NCBI RefSeq assembly: GCF_022179405.1
Contig: NZ_BPQT01000012.1
Coordinates: 62,001-126,000, forward strand
Length of the DNA: 64,000 bases
Source: Methylobacterium marchantiae
GTDB lineage: Bacteria; Pseudomonadota; Alphaproteobacteria; Rhizobiales; Beijerinckiaceae
Direction: 5' to 3'
Position numbers and translations under genes: made by a program. Numbering within the stretch: the stretch's first letter is position 1; each line of letters opens with the position of its first letter. This document shows positions 17,093-25,870 of the stretch, piece after piece. The notes under the pieces are model-generated. The model was not told where the DNA came from. It was given only the letters and a program-made list of their open reading frames with translations, and did not search any database.

Positions 17093-17434
17093 ATGGCTCG
17101 CCTGCGTTCCGATTTCTGGGTCTCCGCCCATCTCCGCCGCCTCGCCGTCGAGGGGATCGATGCGGTGCAGCGCCGGCGCGGCGCCGCCGAGGCGGGAGCG
17201 ATCTTCGTCAAGATCGATCGTCTCGACGGAAGCGCCGACCTCTACGGACCGGCGCCGCAATCCCTCGTCGATACCGAGGATGCGACCGACCGCAGCTTCG
17301 TCCGGTTGATGGGCGAGGCCTCGCCGGTCGATGTGGAACAGCGCATCGGCAAGGAATTGCGGTTCGACGACGACCTCTGGATCATCGAGATCGACGACCG
17401 CTCCGGGCGCCATTGTCTCGACCTCGCCGAGTGA
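17093..17434 (+). CDS. DUF1491 family protein
   Basis: A 113-residue DUF1491 protein, typical length for the family. The opening RLRSDFWVSAHLRR and the closing DDLWIIEIDDRSGRHCLDLAE are characteristic. It is a small soluble alpha/beta protein found across Alphaproteobacteria, with no known function. It is a single gene after a palindrome and converges with the DUF2336 gene. Confidence 0.88.
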   Translation: MARLRSDFWVSAHLRRLAVEGIDAVQRRRGAAEAGAIFVKIDRLDGSADLYGPAPQSLVDTEDATDRSFVRLMGEASPVDVEQRIGKELRFDDDLWIIEIDDRSGRHCLDLAE

Positions 17435-17569
17435 CGGGGCGGGCGACGCGGAGAGAACCCTGCCCGTCGCGATGTCTTTCGCCGGAGGATGATCCCGTTG
17501 CCGATGCGGGCGCGAACCACCTTTTCCCGCGACCGGGGAAGATGGATCGTCACGGTCGCGAAACTGCGG

Positions 17570-18700
17570 TCAGGCGGTCCCGGTCTGCCTGACCCGGCCC
17601 GGCATTGCCGGGCGAAGCGGCGCGCGTTCCGTGGATGCCGGCATGCGCGGCCGGGCCGCATCGGGCGCCGTATAGGGCTGATGGGCGCCGCCGCCGTTGA
17701 GGCGTTCGGGCAGAGGAGTGTCGAGGATCGCGCCGAGGAGATCGCGGGCGGCGCCGCGCGGGATGGTGCGGAAGAGCTTCACCAGGTCGAAGACCCGGTC
17801 CACCGACTTCGCCACGGTCTCGTTGAGCGTGAGGAAGACGTAGACCGCCTCCTCTTCGTGCAGCCCGGCGGCACGTAATGCGAGGGTGAGAAGCTCGTAG
17901 CGCCGGCTCGGATCGGGTGTGGCGGCGAGGAACCCGCGCTGCAGGCCGAGCATCTCGGCAAGGGCGGCGACGAAGCCGGCGACGTCCTTCCGGCCGGAGA
18001 AGCCGGTGAGGACCGCCCCCGCCTCGCGCGGTGACGGAGGCGACGGCCGGAGAGCGGCCCTGGAGCCGACCGCGCGGCCGATCGCGTCCCGCAAGTCCTC
18101 GTCGGCGAACAGGAACAGCGGAGCGAGGTCTCCCGGCGCCAGATCGGGGCGGGCGAGGAGAGCCTGCGCCAGATCGGGTGTGGTCCGCGCGCGGCCGACG
18201 AGCACGGCGATCGTGCTGCCCTGAAGGCTGATCTGCCAGTTCTCGGCGAGCGCCAGGTCGATGGCGGAGCTGTCGCGGGACGCCATCTCGTCGATGAGGG
18301 AACGGCTCAGATCCGCTCGGCGGGCGATGGACGCGGCGATGTCCGACCCGTCCGCGAGGGCGGCCTCGATCACCACCGCCGACAGGCTGGGGGCGAGCGC
18401 GATCACGATGTCCCTGACCTCTCCGCCGCGTGCGGCGAGGATGGCGAGGACGCCCTGTGGCGTCGCGGGGAAGGGCGCGAGCTTGCGGGCCACGATCTCG
18501 GCCGTCTCCTCGTCGACGATGGGAATGAGACCGCCGGCGAGGGATTCGAAAGCCTCCACCGTCTTCCTGTCGAGCACCGAGGCAGTCAGGAACAGGTCCG
18601 TCTGGACTCGGAGGATGACAGGTTTCAGATCGAGGTCGCCGAGACGCGACAGTTCGATCAGGCCGGAGAAGTCCGGCGCATCGTCGAGAGATGGGGACAT
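17570..18700 (-). CDS. DUF2336 family protein
   Basis: A 376-residue, helical, HEAT-like protein matching DUF2336: an N-terminal block (LIELSRLGDLDLKPVILRVQTDLFL), helical repeats with paired Leu/Ala, and a C-terminal block (LHEEEAVYVFLTLNETVAKSVDRVFDLVKLFR), then a disordered Arg/Pro tail. The family is restricted to Alphaproteobacteria and lacks a defined role; some members are linked to stress or motility signalling. The gene is monocistronic, 107 bases after the hemY stop on the same strand. Confidence 0.8.
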   Translation of the reverse strand: MSPSLDDAPDFSGLIELSRLGDLDLKPVILRVQTDLFLTASVLDRKTVEAFESLAGGLIPIVDEETAEIVARKLAPFPATPQGVLAILAARGGEVRDIVIALAPSLSAVVIEAALADGSDIAASIARRADLSRSLIDEMASRDSSAIDLALAENWQISLQGSTIAVLVGRARTTPDLAQALLARPDLAPGDLAPLFLFADEDLRDAIGRAVGSRAALRPSPPSPREAGAVLTGFSGRKDVAGFVAALAEMLGLQRGFLAATPDPSRRYELLTLALRAAGLHEEEAVYVFLTLNETVAKSVDRVFDLVKLFRTIPRGAARDLLGAILDTPLPERLNGGGAHQPYTAPDAARPRMPASTERAPLRPAMPGRVRQTGTA

Positions 18701-18764
18701 GGCACTTCGTTTACGCAGAACTCGCTGATCACAGGTTTAGCGAGCTTGCGTGAACCGACCTTTA

Positions 18765-18790
18765 AAGGGCGGCGGCGGGGCGCCGCCCTT
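18765..18790 (-). terminator. Hairpin terminator after hemY
   Basis: AAGGGCGGCG (18765-18774) pairs with CGCCGCCCTT (18781-18790) around a 6-base loop, starting 17 bases after the hemY stop on the minus strand. The downstream side reads TTTAAAGG, a weak U-tract. It probably ends the hemD-mitofilin-hemY transcript. Confidence 0.65.
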
Positions 18791-18807
18791 CCTGCCCCAT
18801 TGCGGGA

Positions 18808-20388
18808 TCAGCCGACCAGCCGGGCTTTGTTCTCCGCCGCATTGTCCGCGCCCTTCGGCGGGGGGAACACCACCGGGGTGGCCGCTCCGCTCGCCATCGG
18901 TCCGGCGACCGGGGTACTCGGCTTGGCGGCCATCTTGGCGTCGTTCACGGATGCGGGTTCCGCGGGCTTCGGCTGTGCGACGACGACCGCCGGTGGCGGG
19001 GCGGCTTCCTCGGCGTCCCTGTCCGCGGCCACGAGGGCGGGCCGGGTGCGATCGTCCCGGTCGTCGAGATCGCCCGTGACATCGTCGCCCGAGGGGCCTT
19101 CGAGAAGCTCCGTCGGCGCCTTCCAGACGAAGGCGTCGAGATGGCCGGTGATCGGCGAGACCGGCGCCCAGCGCTCGGAGGCGACGCCGTCGGCGATCCA
19201 CATCGGGTCACGCGGCGCATGGGCGGCGCGCGCCAGCCATTCGCGAGCCCGGCCGGAGCCTGCACCGTGCTCGGCCTCCTCGATCTTCGCCATTGCGAGG
19301 CAAGTGCGGACCGTCGGGCGGTCGGCGAGAAGCGGAACCAGGGCTTCGCGCGCCTTGCCGAAATCCTGCGCTTCGAGACCGGCCTGCGCCATGGCGAGGC
19401 GGGCTTCGGGATGCCAGGACGAGATCTTCGCGAGGTTTTCCGCCCTAGCGAGGCGATCGCGCACGGAATCGCCGACGCGCAGGCCGAGATAGACCTTGGC
19501 GAGATCCGGGTGCGGATTGGCGCGCCATGCCGCCTCGACGATCTTGGCGGCCTTCCTGAGGTCGCCGCGGCGGGCGAGGAGACGGCCGGCGATGCAGGCG
19601 GCGGGGACGAGGTCCGGTGCGAGCTTGACGGCGTCGAGGGCACGCTGCGCCGCGGCCTCGGGTTCGCCGGCCTCGCGGGTCTGGGCGGCGGCGGTCAGGA
19701 GCACGGCGCGCTGACGGCGGGCGAGTCCCTTCTCGATGAGGCCGAGGGAGGCGCGGCGCTCCACCGTCTCCACCGCACCGCTCCAGTCGCCATCGGCGCA
19801 TTGCGCCTCGAGCACGGCCTCGTTGGCCCAGGTGACGCTGGGGGCGAGGCGTGCGGCCTCCGCCGCATAGGCGCGGGCGGCGACGTCGTCCTCGCGGCGG
19901 CGCGCCTCGACGAAGAGTCCGCGCAGGCCGAGGACACGGGTCTCGGGATCGTTGACCATGCGCTGGAATGCGTGCTCGGCGGCCTCGCGGTCGCCGGAGA
20001 TCTGCGCGGCCTGTGCCTTCAGGAGGAGCGCCAGCGGCTCCGCGCCGAGCAGGCGCTCGGCATCGGTGGCATGGCGGCGCGCGGCCAGGGGATCGCCCGA
20101 GCCGACGGCCACCATCCCGCGCGAGAGGGCGGAGAAGCCCTTGGCCCGACGGCGCTCCTTGGAGCCGCGGACCAGCGTCTCGGGAAGGGTGATGACCCCC
20201 TTCACCACGGCCCAGACGAAGCCGATGACGATGGCCGCGACGAGGACGCCGATCAGCGCGATGGCGAGGCTGGTGGCGATCTCGTAGCCGTTCCAGACGA
20301 TGGTGACCGTGCCGGGTCGGTCGGCGATCCACGTCGCACCGAAGGCGGCGATGGCGAGGAGGGCCAGGAAGGCGAGGGCGCGCCACAT
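18808..20388 (-). CDS. hemY: HemY-type TPR membrane protein of the haem locus
   Basis: A 526-residue protein with two N-terminal membrane segments (residues about 3-20 and 40-62), a HemY_N domain (VTIVWNGYEIATSLAIALIG), a long TPR-like solenoid (about 100-420) and a disordered Pro/Ala C-terminus. It is the proteobacterial 'HemY' next to hemD, not the protoporphyrinogen oxidase of the same name; its role in haem metabolism is inferred from gene order. The ATG at 20388 (MWRALAF) was chosen; 37 upstream codons are low-complexity. It lies 138 bases after the mitofilin gene on the same strand. Confidence 0.88.
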   Translation of the reverse strand: MWRALAFLALLAIAAFGATWIADRPGTVTIVWNGYEIATSLAIALIGVLVAAIVIGFVWAVVKGVITLPETLVRGSKERRRAKGFSALSRGMVAVGSGDPLAARRHATDAERLLGAEPLALLLKAQAAQISGDREAAEHAFQRMVNDPETRVLGLRGLFVEARRREDDVAARAYAAEAARLAPSVTWANEAVLEAQCADGDWSGAVETVERRASLGLIEKGLARRQRAVLLTAAAQTREAGEPEAAAQRALDAVKLAPDLVPAACIAGRLLARRGDLRKAAKIVEAAWRANPHPDLAKVYLGLRVGDSVRDRLARAENLAKISSWHPEARLAMAQAGLEAQDFGKAREALVPLLADRPTVRTCLAMAKIEEAEHGAGSGRAREWLARAAHAPRDPMWIADGVASERWAPVSPITGHLDAFVWKAPTELLEGPSGDDVTGDLDDRDDRTRPALVAADRDAEEAAPPPAVVVAQPKPAEPASVNDAKMAAKPSTPVAGPMASGAATPVVFPPPKGADNAAENKARLVG

Positions 20389-20526
20389 GGGATCACGAAC
20401 TCCGGGAGGTGGCGTCGGCCGGGGAGGCGACGCGGGCATGAAGGGATGCGGGCGCGCTGCACCTGCATGCGACGATCGGACGATCGCCGCCCGGAACACC
20501 GGGCGGCCGGGGCGGGAGGATGACCC

Positions 20527-22833
20527 TCACCGCGTCGCGCCGGTGGAGGGCAGCGCCTTGAAGGCATCGGCGAGCAATCCCCGTGCGGCGTCGCCCGCCG
20601 CGGCCCGCGAGGCGAGCTTGGTGCCGAACTCGCCGGCCTGCGCGCGCGCATCCTCGGGCAGGGCGGCGAAGGCCTTGGCCGCTTCGCCGATGGCGCCGCG
20701 GTCCAGGGCGTCCTGCACCTTCGGCACCGCATCGTCCGTCGCGGTCTCGCCGGATGCCGCGGGGGCATCGACCTTGCGCACCTGGACGATGGATTCGGCC
20801 ATGCTCATCAGCCGCTGCTTGATGTCGCCCGTCTCGGCGACGTTCTTGGCCTGGGCGGCCCTGCGGCTCGCCGCGATCCGCTCCGCGATGGGACGGAACT
20901 CGGCCGCGAGGCTGCGGGCCGTCGGAGCACCCTTGTCGGCGAAGGCGGCCACGGCATTCAGACGGGCCGGATCGCCGGGCTCGAAGCTGCGCAGGGCCGA
21001 CAACGCATCGGCATAGGGCGATCCGGTATTGAGCGCCGTGACGATCCGGTCCGCCGCCACGATGCGCATCCCGGCCTGGACCGTTCCGGCATCGGCGCGG
21101 CTGGCGACGGCCTGGTCGAGGCCCGCGATCTTCTCGGACTGGGCCTGGAACTGGCGCTCGACGCCCTTGGCGGCTTCCGCCACCTGCGCCTTGCCGGCAT
21201 CGACCGCCCGCTGGCTCGCCTGCGTCGCCGCCTGGACCGCCTCGGTGGCGGCCTTGACCCGCGCATCGAGGCTCTGCTGGAGGCTGGCGAGCTTCTGGCT
21301 CAGCGCCTCGTCGGCCTCGGAATTCGCCTTGGTCCGCGTGTCGAGGTCGCCCTTCAGCGCGGCGACCTGGGCGGCGAGGGAATTGGCGGAATCGGGTTTG
21401 GCCGCCGAATCCACCTTGCCCTCGACGGCCTTCAGTCTCTCCTCGAGGCTGGAGACCGCCTGGGGCGTGATGGCGGTCAGCCCGGCATTGCCGGATTGGT
21501 CGCGGCCCGGCTCTTCCTGAAGTGCGGCGACACGCTGGTCGAGCCCGTCGAGACGGGCGATCAGGTCAGGCGGGATCGCCGCCGCTGAGGGAGCGGACCC
21601 GTCGGTCGACGCGGCCGCAGGAGCGGCACCCGCCTTCTGCAGGGCATCCTTGGCGGCGGCATCGGCCGAGCGGATTGCCTCCGGCAGCGGCTTCAAGGCT
21701 GCCTCGTTGGCGCCGATGCGCTTGTCGAGGGCCGACAGGGCGTCCTTCGGTGCCAAGGCCGCGATCTTCTGATCGAGGGCGGCGAAACGCGGGTCCTCGA
21801 CCCCGCCGAGGGCACCGGAGCGCTCGACGGCGAAGAGCAGGCCCGCGCCGAGGACGCCGCCGATCAAGCCCGCGGCCGCCATCGAGCCGAAGCCCGCGCC
21901 CTTGCGCTCGGGCTCGCCGGCCACGGCACCGGAGGGACCGATCTTGGGCGTCGTCGACCCGGCCGGCTTCGCGTCGGAGGCCGGCGAAGCCTTGTCCGTC
22001 GTGGAAGTCTTGTCCGTCGTGGAAGTCTTGTCCGCTTCAGAGGTGAAGGTGCTCGATCCCGAGGGCTTGGCCGCGCTCGACGCGGCGGAGGCCTTCGCGG
22101 CTTCCGCCGGATCGGGAATCCGCTTCGCCTTCAGGTCGATGATGGGTCCGTCGGTGAGGGCCGCCTTCTGAACCGTGGATTGCGTGTTGCCCGCTGCGGC
22201 GCCGGGCTTCGGTGGTTCGGTCCTGGCGGACGACGAACCGCTGCCCGTCGGGCTCGAAGCCGTCGGACCGGTCCCGGCGGGCTTCGAGACATCAGGCTTG
22301 GACGGATCGGGCTTCGACAGGTCGGGCTTGAGACTTCCCGCCTTGCCGGCATCGAAGGACGATGCCGACGTCTTGGGTGGCTCGGACTTGAACGGCTCGG
22401 ACTTGAGCGGCCCGGATTTGGCAGCATCCGTATTCGAGACGTCGGGCTTGGATGCGTCGGGCTTGGACGCATCGAACTTGGCAGGCTCGCTCTTGCCTGC
22501 ATCCACCTTGCCCGGCTCGGGCTTGGCGGCATCGGTCTTCGTATCGACCGGTTTGGCATCGACGGGCTTCGGAGCCGTCGTCACCGGCGACGTTGCAGGC
22601 TTCGGCACATCGGCCGCGGCCGGCTGGGACAGGGATGGCGGCGACGCGGGGTTTCCCGGAGCCGCATTCGTCGAGACGGGATTCGTCGAGCCGGGATTCG
22701 TGCCGGCGGGATTTGCCGTGGCGGGCCTGATCGCATCCGACCGGCCTGCGTCGGGCTTGGGCGCATCGGGCCTCGGGCCGCTGGCGCCAGACGAAGTTCC
22801 CGGGCCTTTGCCGTCGCTGCTGGGTGGATTCAC
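20527..22833 (-). CDS. Alphaproteobacterial mitofilin (Mic60) homologue
   Basis: A 768-residue protein between hemD and hemY, the conserved location of bacterial Mic60. Residues 1-310 are disordered and Lys/Pro/Ser/Asp-rich (many KPD and KSEP units). One membrane helix lies at about 314-336 (AAAGLIGGVLGAGLLFAV). A long coiled-coil region follows (about 340-590), then a C-terminal mitofilin-type domain. Mitofilins shape inner or intracytoplasmic membranes. A GTG at 22833 with GGAAGGGAG upstream was preferred to a TTG at 22878 that lacks spacing. An 18-bp tandem repeat lies in the coding sequence. Confidence 0.82.
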   Translation of the reverse strand: MNPPSSDGKGPGTSSGASGPRPDAPKPDAGRSDAIRPATANPAGTNPGSTNPVSTNAAPGNPASPPSLSQPAAADVPKPATSPVTTAPKPVDAKPVDTKTDAAKPEPGKVDAGKSEPAKFDASKPDASKPDVSNTDAAKSGPLKSEPFKSEPPKTSASSFDAGKAGSLKPDLSKPDPSKPDVSKPAGTGPTASSPTGSGSSSARTEPPKPGAAAGNTQSTVQKAALTDGPIIDLKAKRIPDPAEAAKASAASSAAKPSGSSTFTSEADKTSTTDKTSTTDKASPASDAKPAGSTTPKIGPSGAVAGEPERKGAGFGSMAAAGLIGGVLGAGLLFAVERSGALGGVEDPRFAALDQKIAALAPKDALSALDKRIGANEAALKPLPEAIRSADAAAKDALQKAGAAPAAASTDGSAPSAAAIPPDLIARLDGLDQRVAALQEEPGRDQSGNAGLTAITPQAVSSLEERLKAVEGKVDSAAKPDSANSLAAQVAALKGDLDTRTKANSEADEALSQKLASLQQSLDARVKAATEAVQAATQASQRAVDAGKAQVAEAAKGVERQFQAQSEKIAGLDQAVASRADAGTVQAGMRIVAADRIVTALNTGSPYADALSALRSFEPGDPARLNAVAAFADKGAPTARSLAAEFRPIAERIAASRRAAQAKNVAETGDIKQRLMSMAESIVQVRKVDAPAASGETATDDAVPKVQDALDRGAIGEAAKAFAALPEDARAQAGEFGTKLASRAAAGDAARGLLADAFKALPSTGATR
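21991..22026. repeat. 18-bp in-frame tandem repeat in mitofilin gene
   Basis: CTTGTCCGTCGTGGAAGT is repeated twice perfectly and starts a third time. On the coding strand it encodes reiterated DKTSTT in the disordered N-terminal arm. The unit is a multiple of three, so copy-number change would alter arm length without a frameshift. Confidence 0.9.
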
Positions 22834-22971
22834 GGGCTTCTTGCTCCCTTCCCGACTTTCGTCTGCCGCCTGACGCAATCCTGGCGCGTTTCGCGCTCCG
22901 GATGCCGCCCTGCGGTCACAGCGTAGTGTTTCGTCCTAGCACCGCGGCGACCGCCTCGGCGAGACCGCTCG

Positions 22972-23679
22972 TCAGAAACCTGATCTCAAGCCCGCGAGAA
23001 GCGATTCCTCGTTGGCCTGTCCTGCGATGAAATGGGCCGCGATTCCAGCCTCGGCCAGAGGCGCCGCCACGTCCACCGACAAGCAGTAATGCCTGAGCGC
23101 CGCGAAAGCTCCGCCATATCCGGCGGCCTCGGCCAGTTCGCGGGCGGTCGCGGCGCTCCGGCGGGAGTAATGCAGCATGCCGGCGAGCGCGTCGGGGCCG
23201 TCGAAGGCCTTCGCCACGTGGTCGGGGAGGCATGCGAGCGGCCGGGCGCCGTAGGCGACGAAGGTCGTCATCGTGAATCCGGCAGCGGTCAGCGACGAAA
23301 CCGGTTCGGCCTTGCGGTCCTCGCCCGCCGCATGCAGCAGCGAGGCGCCCGGCGAGACCGTCCTTACGACGAGTCCGGCCAGATCCGCGGCGTTTCCCTC
23401 GGCCGTCCTCACCGAGACGAAGCCCTTTTGGCGCGCCAGCGCCGCCGTCCGCGCCCCGACGGCGAAGACGGGAACCCCGTGGAGGTGACCCCAGCCTGCT
23501 GCGTGCCGAAGCGCGTTCGCACTGGTGACGAGAAGACCGTCGAACGGGCCTCGCGGCGGAGGCGCATCGGTCGCCTCGACCACCAGAATCGGCGCCACCA
23601 GGGGCTCGTGGCCCAGCGCGACGAGCCGTTCCGCCGTGCGCGTCGCCCCCGGCTCGGGCCGCGCGATCCATATCCGCAT
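22972..23679 (-). CDS. hemD: Uroporphyrinogen-III synthase
   Basis: A 235-residue HemD, converting hydroxymethylbilane to uroporphyrinogen III. The opening MRIWIARPEPGATRTAERL and the later LLVTSANALRHA, VFAVGARTAALARQKGF and LHYSRRSAATARELAEAAG blocks match the diverged HemD family in order. The ATG at 23679 was chosen; an ATG three codons upstream is equally possible. The gene starts the hemD-mitofilin-hemY set and is divergent from tsaD across 213 bases. The usual upstream neighbour hemC is absent. Confidence 0.85.
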   Translation of the reverse strand: MRIWIARPEPGATRTAERLVALGHEPLVAPILVVEATDAPPPRGPFDGLLVTSANALRHAAGWGHLHGVPVFAVGARTAALARQKGFVSVRTAEGNAADLAGLVVRTVSPGASLLHAAGEDRKAEPVSSLTAAGFTMTTFVAYGARPLACLPDHVAKAFDGPDALAGMLHYSRRSAATARELAEAAGYGGAFAALRHYCLSVDVAAPLAEAGIAAHFIAGQANEESLLAGLRSGF

Positions 23680-23892
23680 CGCCACCATCGCACCGGAATC
23701 GCCGCTCGCCCGTGCGAAGGCAAGCCGCTTCGGTGAGACGCCGCTTCGATGGACACGCCCTTGGTCGCGATGGCGGCGATCCCCGCCATGAGAGACAGGC
23801 CGTCGTTGCCCTCCGCCGCCCCTCCCGGCTAGGGTGGGGCATTCCTCTTCCGTGACATCCCATCCCTCTTCAGCGAAATCCAAAGCACCGTC

Positions 23893-24936
23893 ATGAACGT
23901 CCTCGGCATCGAAACGACCTGCGACGAGACGGCCGCGTCCGTCGTGATGCCGGGCGAGGACGGGCGCGGCCGTATTCTCTCCAACGAAGTGCTGAGCCAG
24001 ATCGCCGAGCACGCGGCCTATGGCGGCGTCGTTCCCGAGATCGCGGCCCGCGCCCATGTGGAGGTGCTCGACCGGCTCGTCGCCCGCGCCCTCGATCGCG
24101 CCGGTATGAGCCTGTCGCAGGTGGACGGGATCGCGGTGGCGGCGGGTCCCGGTCTGATCGGCGGGGTCCTGATCGGTCTCGTCACGGCCAAGACGCTGTC
24201 GCTGGTGGCGCGAAAGCCGCTCGTCGCGGTGAACCACCTGGAGGCCCATGCGCTGACCGCCCGGCTCACCGACGGCATCGGTTTTCCCTACCTGCTGCTC
24301 CTCGCCTCGGGCGGCCACACCCAGCTCGTGGCGGTGAAGGGCGTCGGCGATTACGTCCGCCTCGGCACCACCGTGGACGACGCCATCGGCGAGGCCTTCG
24401 ACAAGGTCGCGAAACTCCTCGGCCTCGGCTACCCCGGCGGCCCGGAGGTCGAGCGCATGGCCGAGACCGGAAACCCGGAGCGGTTCGCCCTGCCGCGGCC
24501 GATGCTGGGGCGTCGCGAGCCGAACTTCTCCCTCTCCGGCCTCAAGACCGCCCTGCGGATCGAGGCCGAACGGCTGGCCCCGCTGTCGAGCGCGGACGTG
24601 GCCGATCTCTGCGCGGGTTTCCAGGCGGCGGTGGTCGACGTGGTCGTGGACCGGGTCCGCGTCGCCCTGCGCGAATTCGGCTCCATCGCGGGCCATCCCA
24701 CCGCCCTCGTGGCGGCGGGCGGCGTCGCCGCCAACGGTGCCATCCGCCGCGCCCTGACGACACAGGCCAACGAGGCCGGGCTCGCTTTCGTGGCGCCGCC
24801 CCTGTCGCTCTGCGGCGACAACGGCGCGATGATCGCCTGGGCGGGGATCGAGCGCCTGCGCCTCGGCCTCGTCGACGATCTCACCGCGCCGGCCCGCGCC
24901 CGCTGGCCCTTCGCCGAGGCGGCGGCAAGTGCCTGA
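23893..24936 (+). CDS. tsaD: tRNA N6-threonylcarbamoyladenosine transferase TsaD
   Basis: A 347-residue Kae1/TsaD protein that, with TsaB and TsaE, transfers threonylcarbamoyl to A37 of ANN-decoding tRNAs. The N-terminus [18 protein letters not shown] is diagnostic. The metal-binding HLEAH is near residue 116, and LASGGHTQL and the nucleotide-site [10 protein letters not shown] are in place. Length is normal. It begins a five-gene plus-strand series and overlaps the following gene by 8 bases. It is divergent from hemD, an arrangement widespread in the order. Confidence 0.96.
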   Translation: MNVLGIETTCDETAASVVMPGEDGRGRILSNEVLSQIAEHAAYGGVVPEIAARAHVEVLDRLVARALDRAGMSLSQVDGIAVAAGPGLIGGVLIGLVTAKTLSLVARKPLVAVNHLEAHALTARLTDGIGFPYLLLLASGGHTQLVAVKGVGDYVRLGTTVDDAIGEAFDKVAKLLGLGYPGGPEVERMAETGNPERFALPRPMLGRREPNFSLSGLKTALRIEAERLAPLSSADVADLCAGFQAAVVDVVVDRVRVALREFGSIAGHPTALVAAGGVAANGAIRRALTTQANEAGLAFVAPPLSLCGDNGAMIAWAGIERLRLGLVDDLTAPARARWPFAEAAASA

Positions 24937-25870
24937 GGGCGTCCCGCCGGAGGGTCTGCAGCGGCGCTGGCGCGATCTCGTCGACCGGCGCCTGCCCCAG
25001 GCGGCCCGCGCCCGGCCGGAATGGCCTGTGCGCCTCGACCATTGCTTCGCGCGCATCCTTCTCGACAATGCCTGCGGCGGACCCTGGCGCGAGAGCGTGG
25101 CCGCGCCGGCCTGGGCCAACATGCCGGCGGAGCGGCTCGCCTTCGCCATCGATCTCGGTGAGGCGGTGCTGTCGGCGAAGGCCGATCTCGATCTCCTGAA
25201 CCGGCGCTCCCTCGTCTGGCGTGGCAAGGGTGGTTTCAAGGGTCGCGGAAGGCCCGCGCCCGCACCGGGTTCGCTCACGGGAGACGGGTTCCTCCTGCGC
25301 CGCTGGATCCGGGCGGACGACGCGCCCTTCGCCGGCCTCAACGCCGATCCGGAGGTGATGCGGTTCTTCCCCTCCACCAAGGATCGGGGCGAGAGCCTCA
25401 TCGAGGCCCGCAGCCTCGACCGGCGCTTCGAGGTCGATGGCTTCGGCCCCTGGGCGGTCGCGGTGCCGGGAGAGGGCTTCGTCGGGTTCGTCGGTGCCAT
25501 GCGGCTGATCCGGCCGATGCCGTTCGCGGGCGGAGAGGCGGTGGGGTCGATCGTGGAGATCGGCTGGCGGCTCGCCCGTTCGGCTCAGGGGCGCGGCCTC
25601 GCCACGCGCGCCGCGAGGCTCGCCCTCGACGATCTGTCCGGCCGCTGCCTCGTGCCGGCGGTGGTCGCCTTCACCGCGGCCTGCAACGCACCGTCGCGGC
25701 GGGTGATGGAACGGCTCGACATGGCGTTCTCCGAGGAATTCCTCCATCCGAGCCTGCTGGCGGGCGATCCGCTCCAGCCGCACGTGCTCTATCGGCTGAC
25801 TATGCCGGAGCCGTCCGCCGCGCGGGATCGCGTATCGAGAGATCGGGCGCCAGGGAATCATCGATCATGA
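24929..25870 (+). CDS. Helical-domain/GNAT fusion acetyltransferase
   Basis: A 313-residue two-part protein. Residues 1-100 form a helical region with conserved-looking [23 protein letters not shown] and [25 protein letters not shown] blocks that I cannot assign. Residues about 118-290 are a GNAT fold of the RimJ/RimL type ([27 protein letters not shown], then [19 protein letters not shown] for acetyl-CoA, then [13 protein letters not shown]). The start is GTG at 24929, overlapping tsaD by 8 bases; the stop overlaps gpsA as ATGA. The substrate is unknown. Confidence 0.82.
   Translation: MPEGVPPEGLQRRWRDLVDRRLPQAARARPEWPVRLDHCFARILLDNACGGPWRESVAAPAWANMPAERLAFAIDLGEAVLSAKADLDLLNRRSLVWRGKGGFKGRGRPAPAPGSLTGDGFLLRRWIRADDAPFAGLNADPEVMRFFPSTKDRGESLIEARSLDRRFEVDGFGPWAVAVPGEGFVGFVGAMRLIRPMPFAGGEAVGSIVEIGWRLARSAQGRGLATRAARLALDDLSGRCLVPAVVAFTAACNAPSRRVMERLDMAFSEEFLHPSLLAGDPLQPHVLYRLTMPEPSAARDRVSRDRAPGNHRS

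Noticed and set aside
18808-20388. Protoporphyrinogen oxidase HemY
   Set aside because: The protein has two membrane helices and TPR repeats, with no FAD-binding GxGxxG, so it is the other protein called HemY.
23680-25500. Upstream continuation of the hemD frame on the minus strand
   Set aside because: It runs antisense through tsaD and the GNAT gene with typical shadow composition; HemD begins at 23679.
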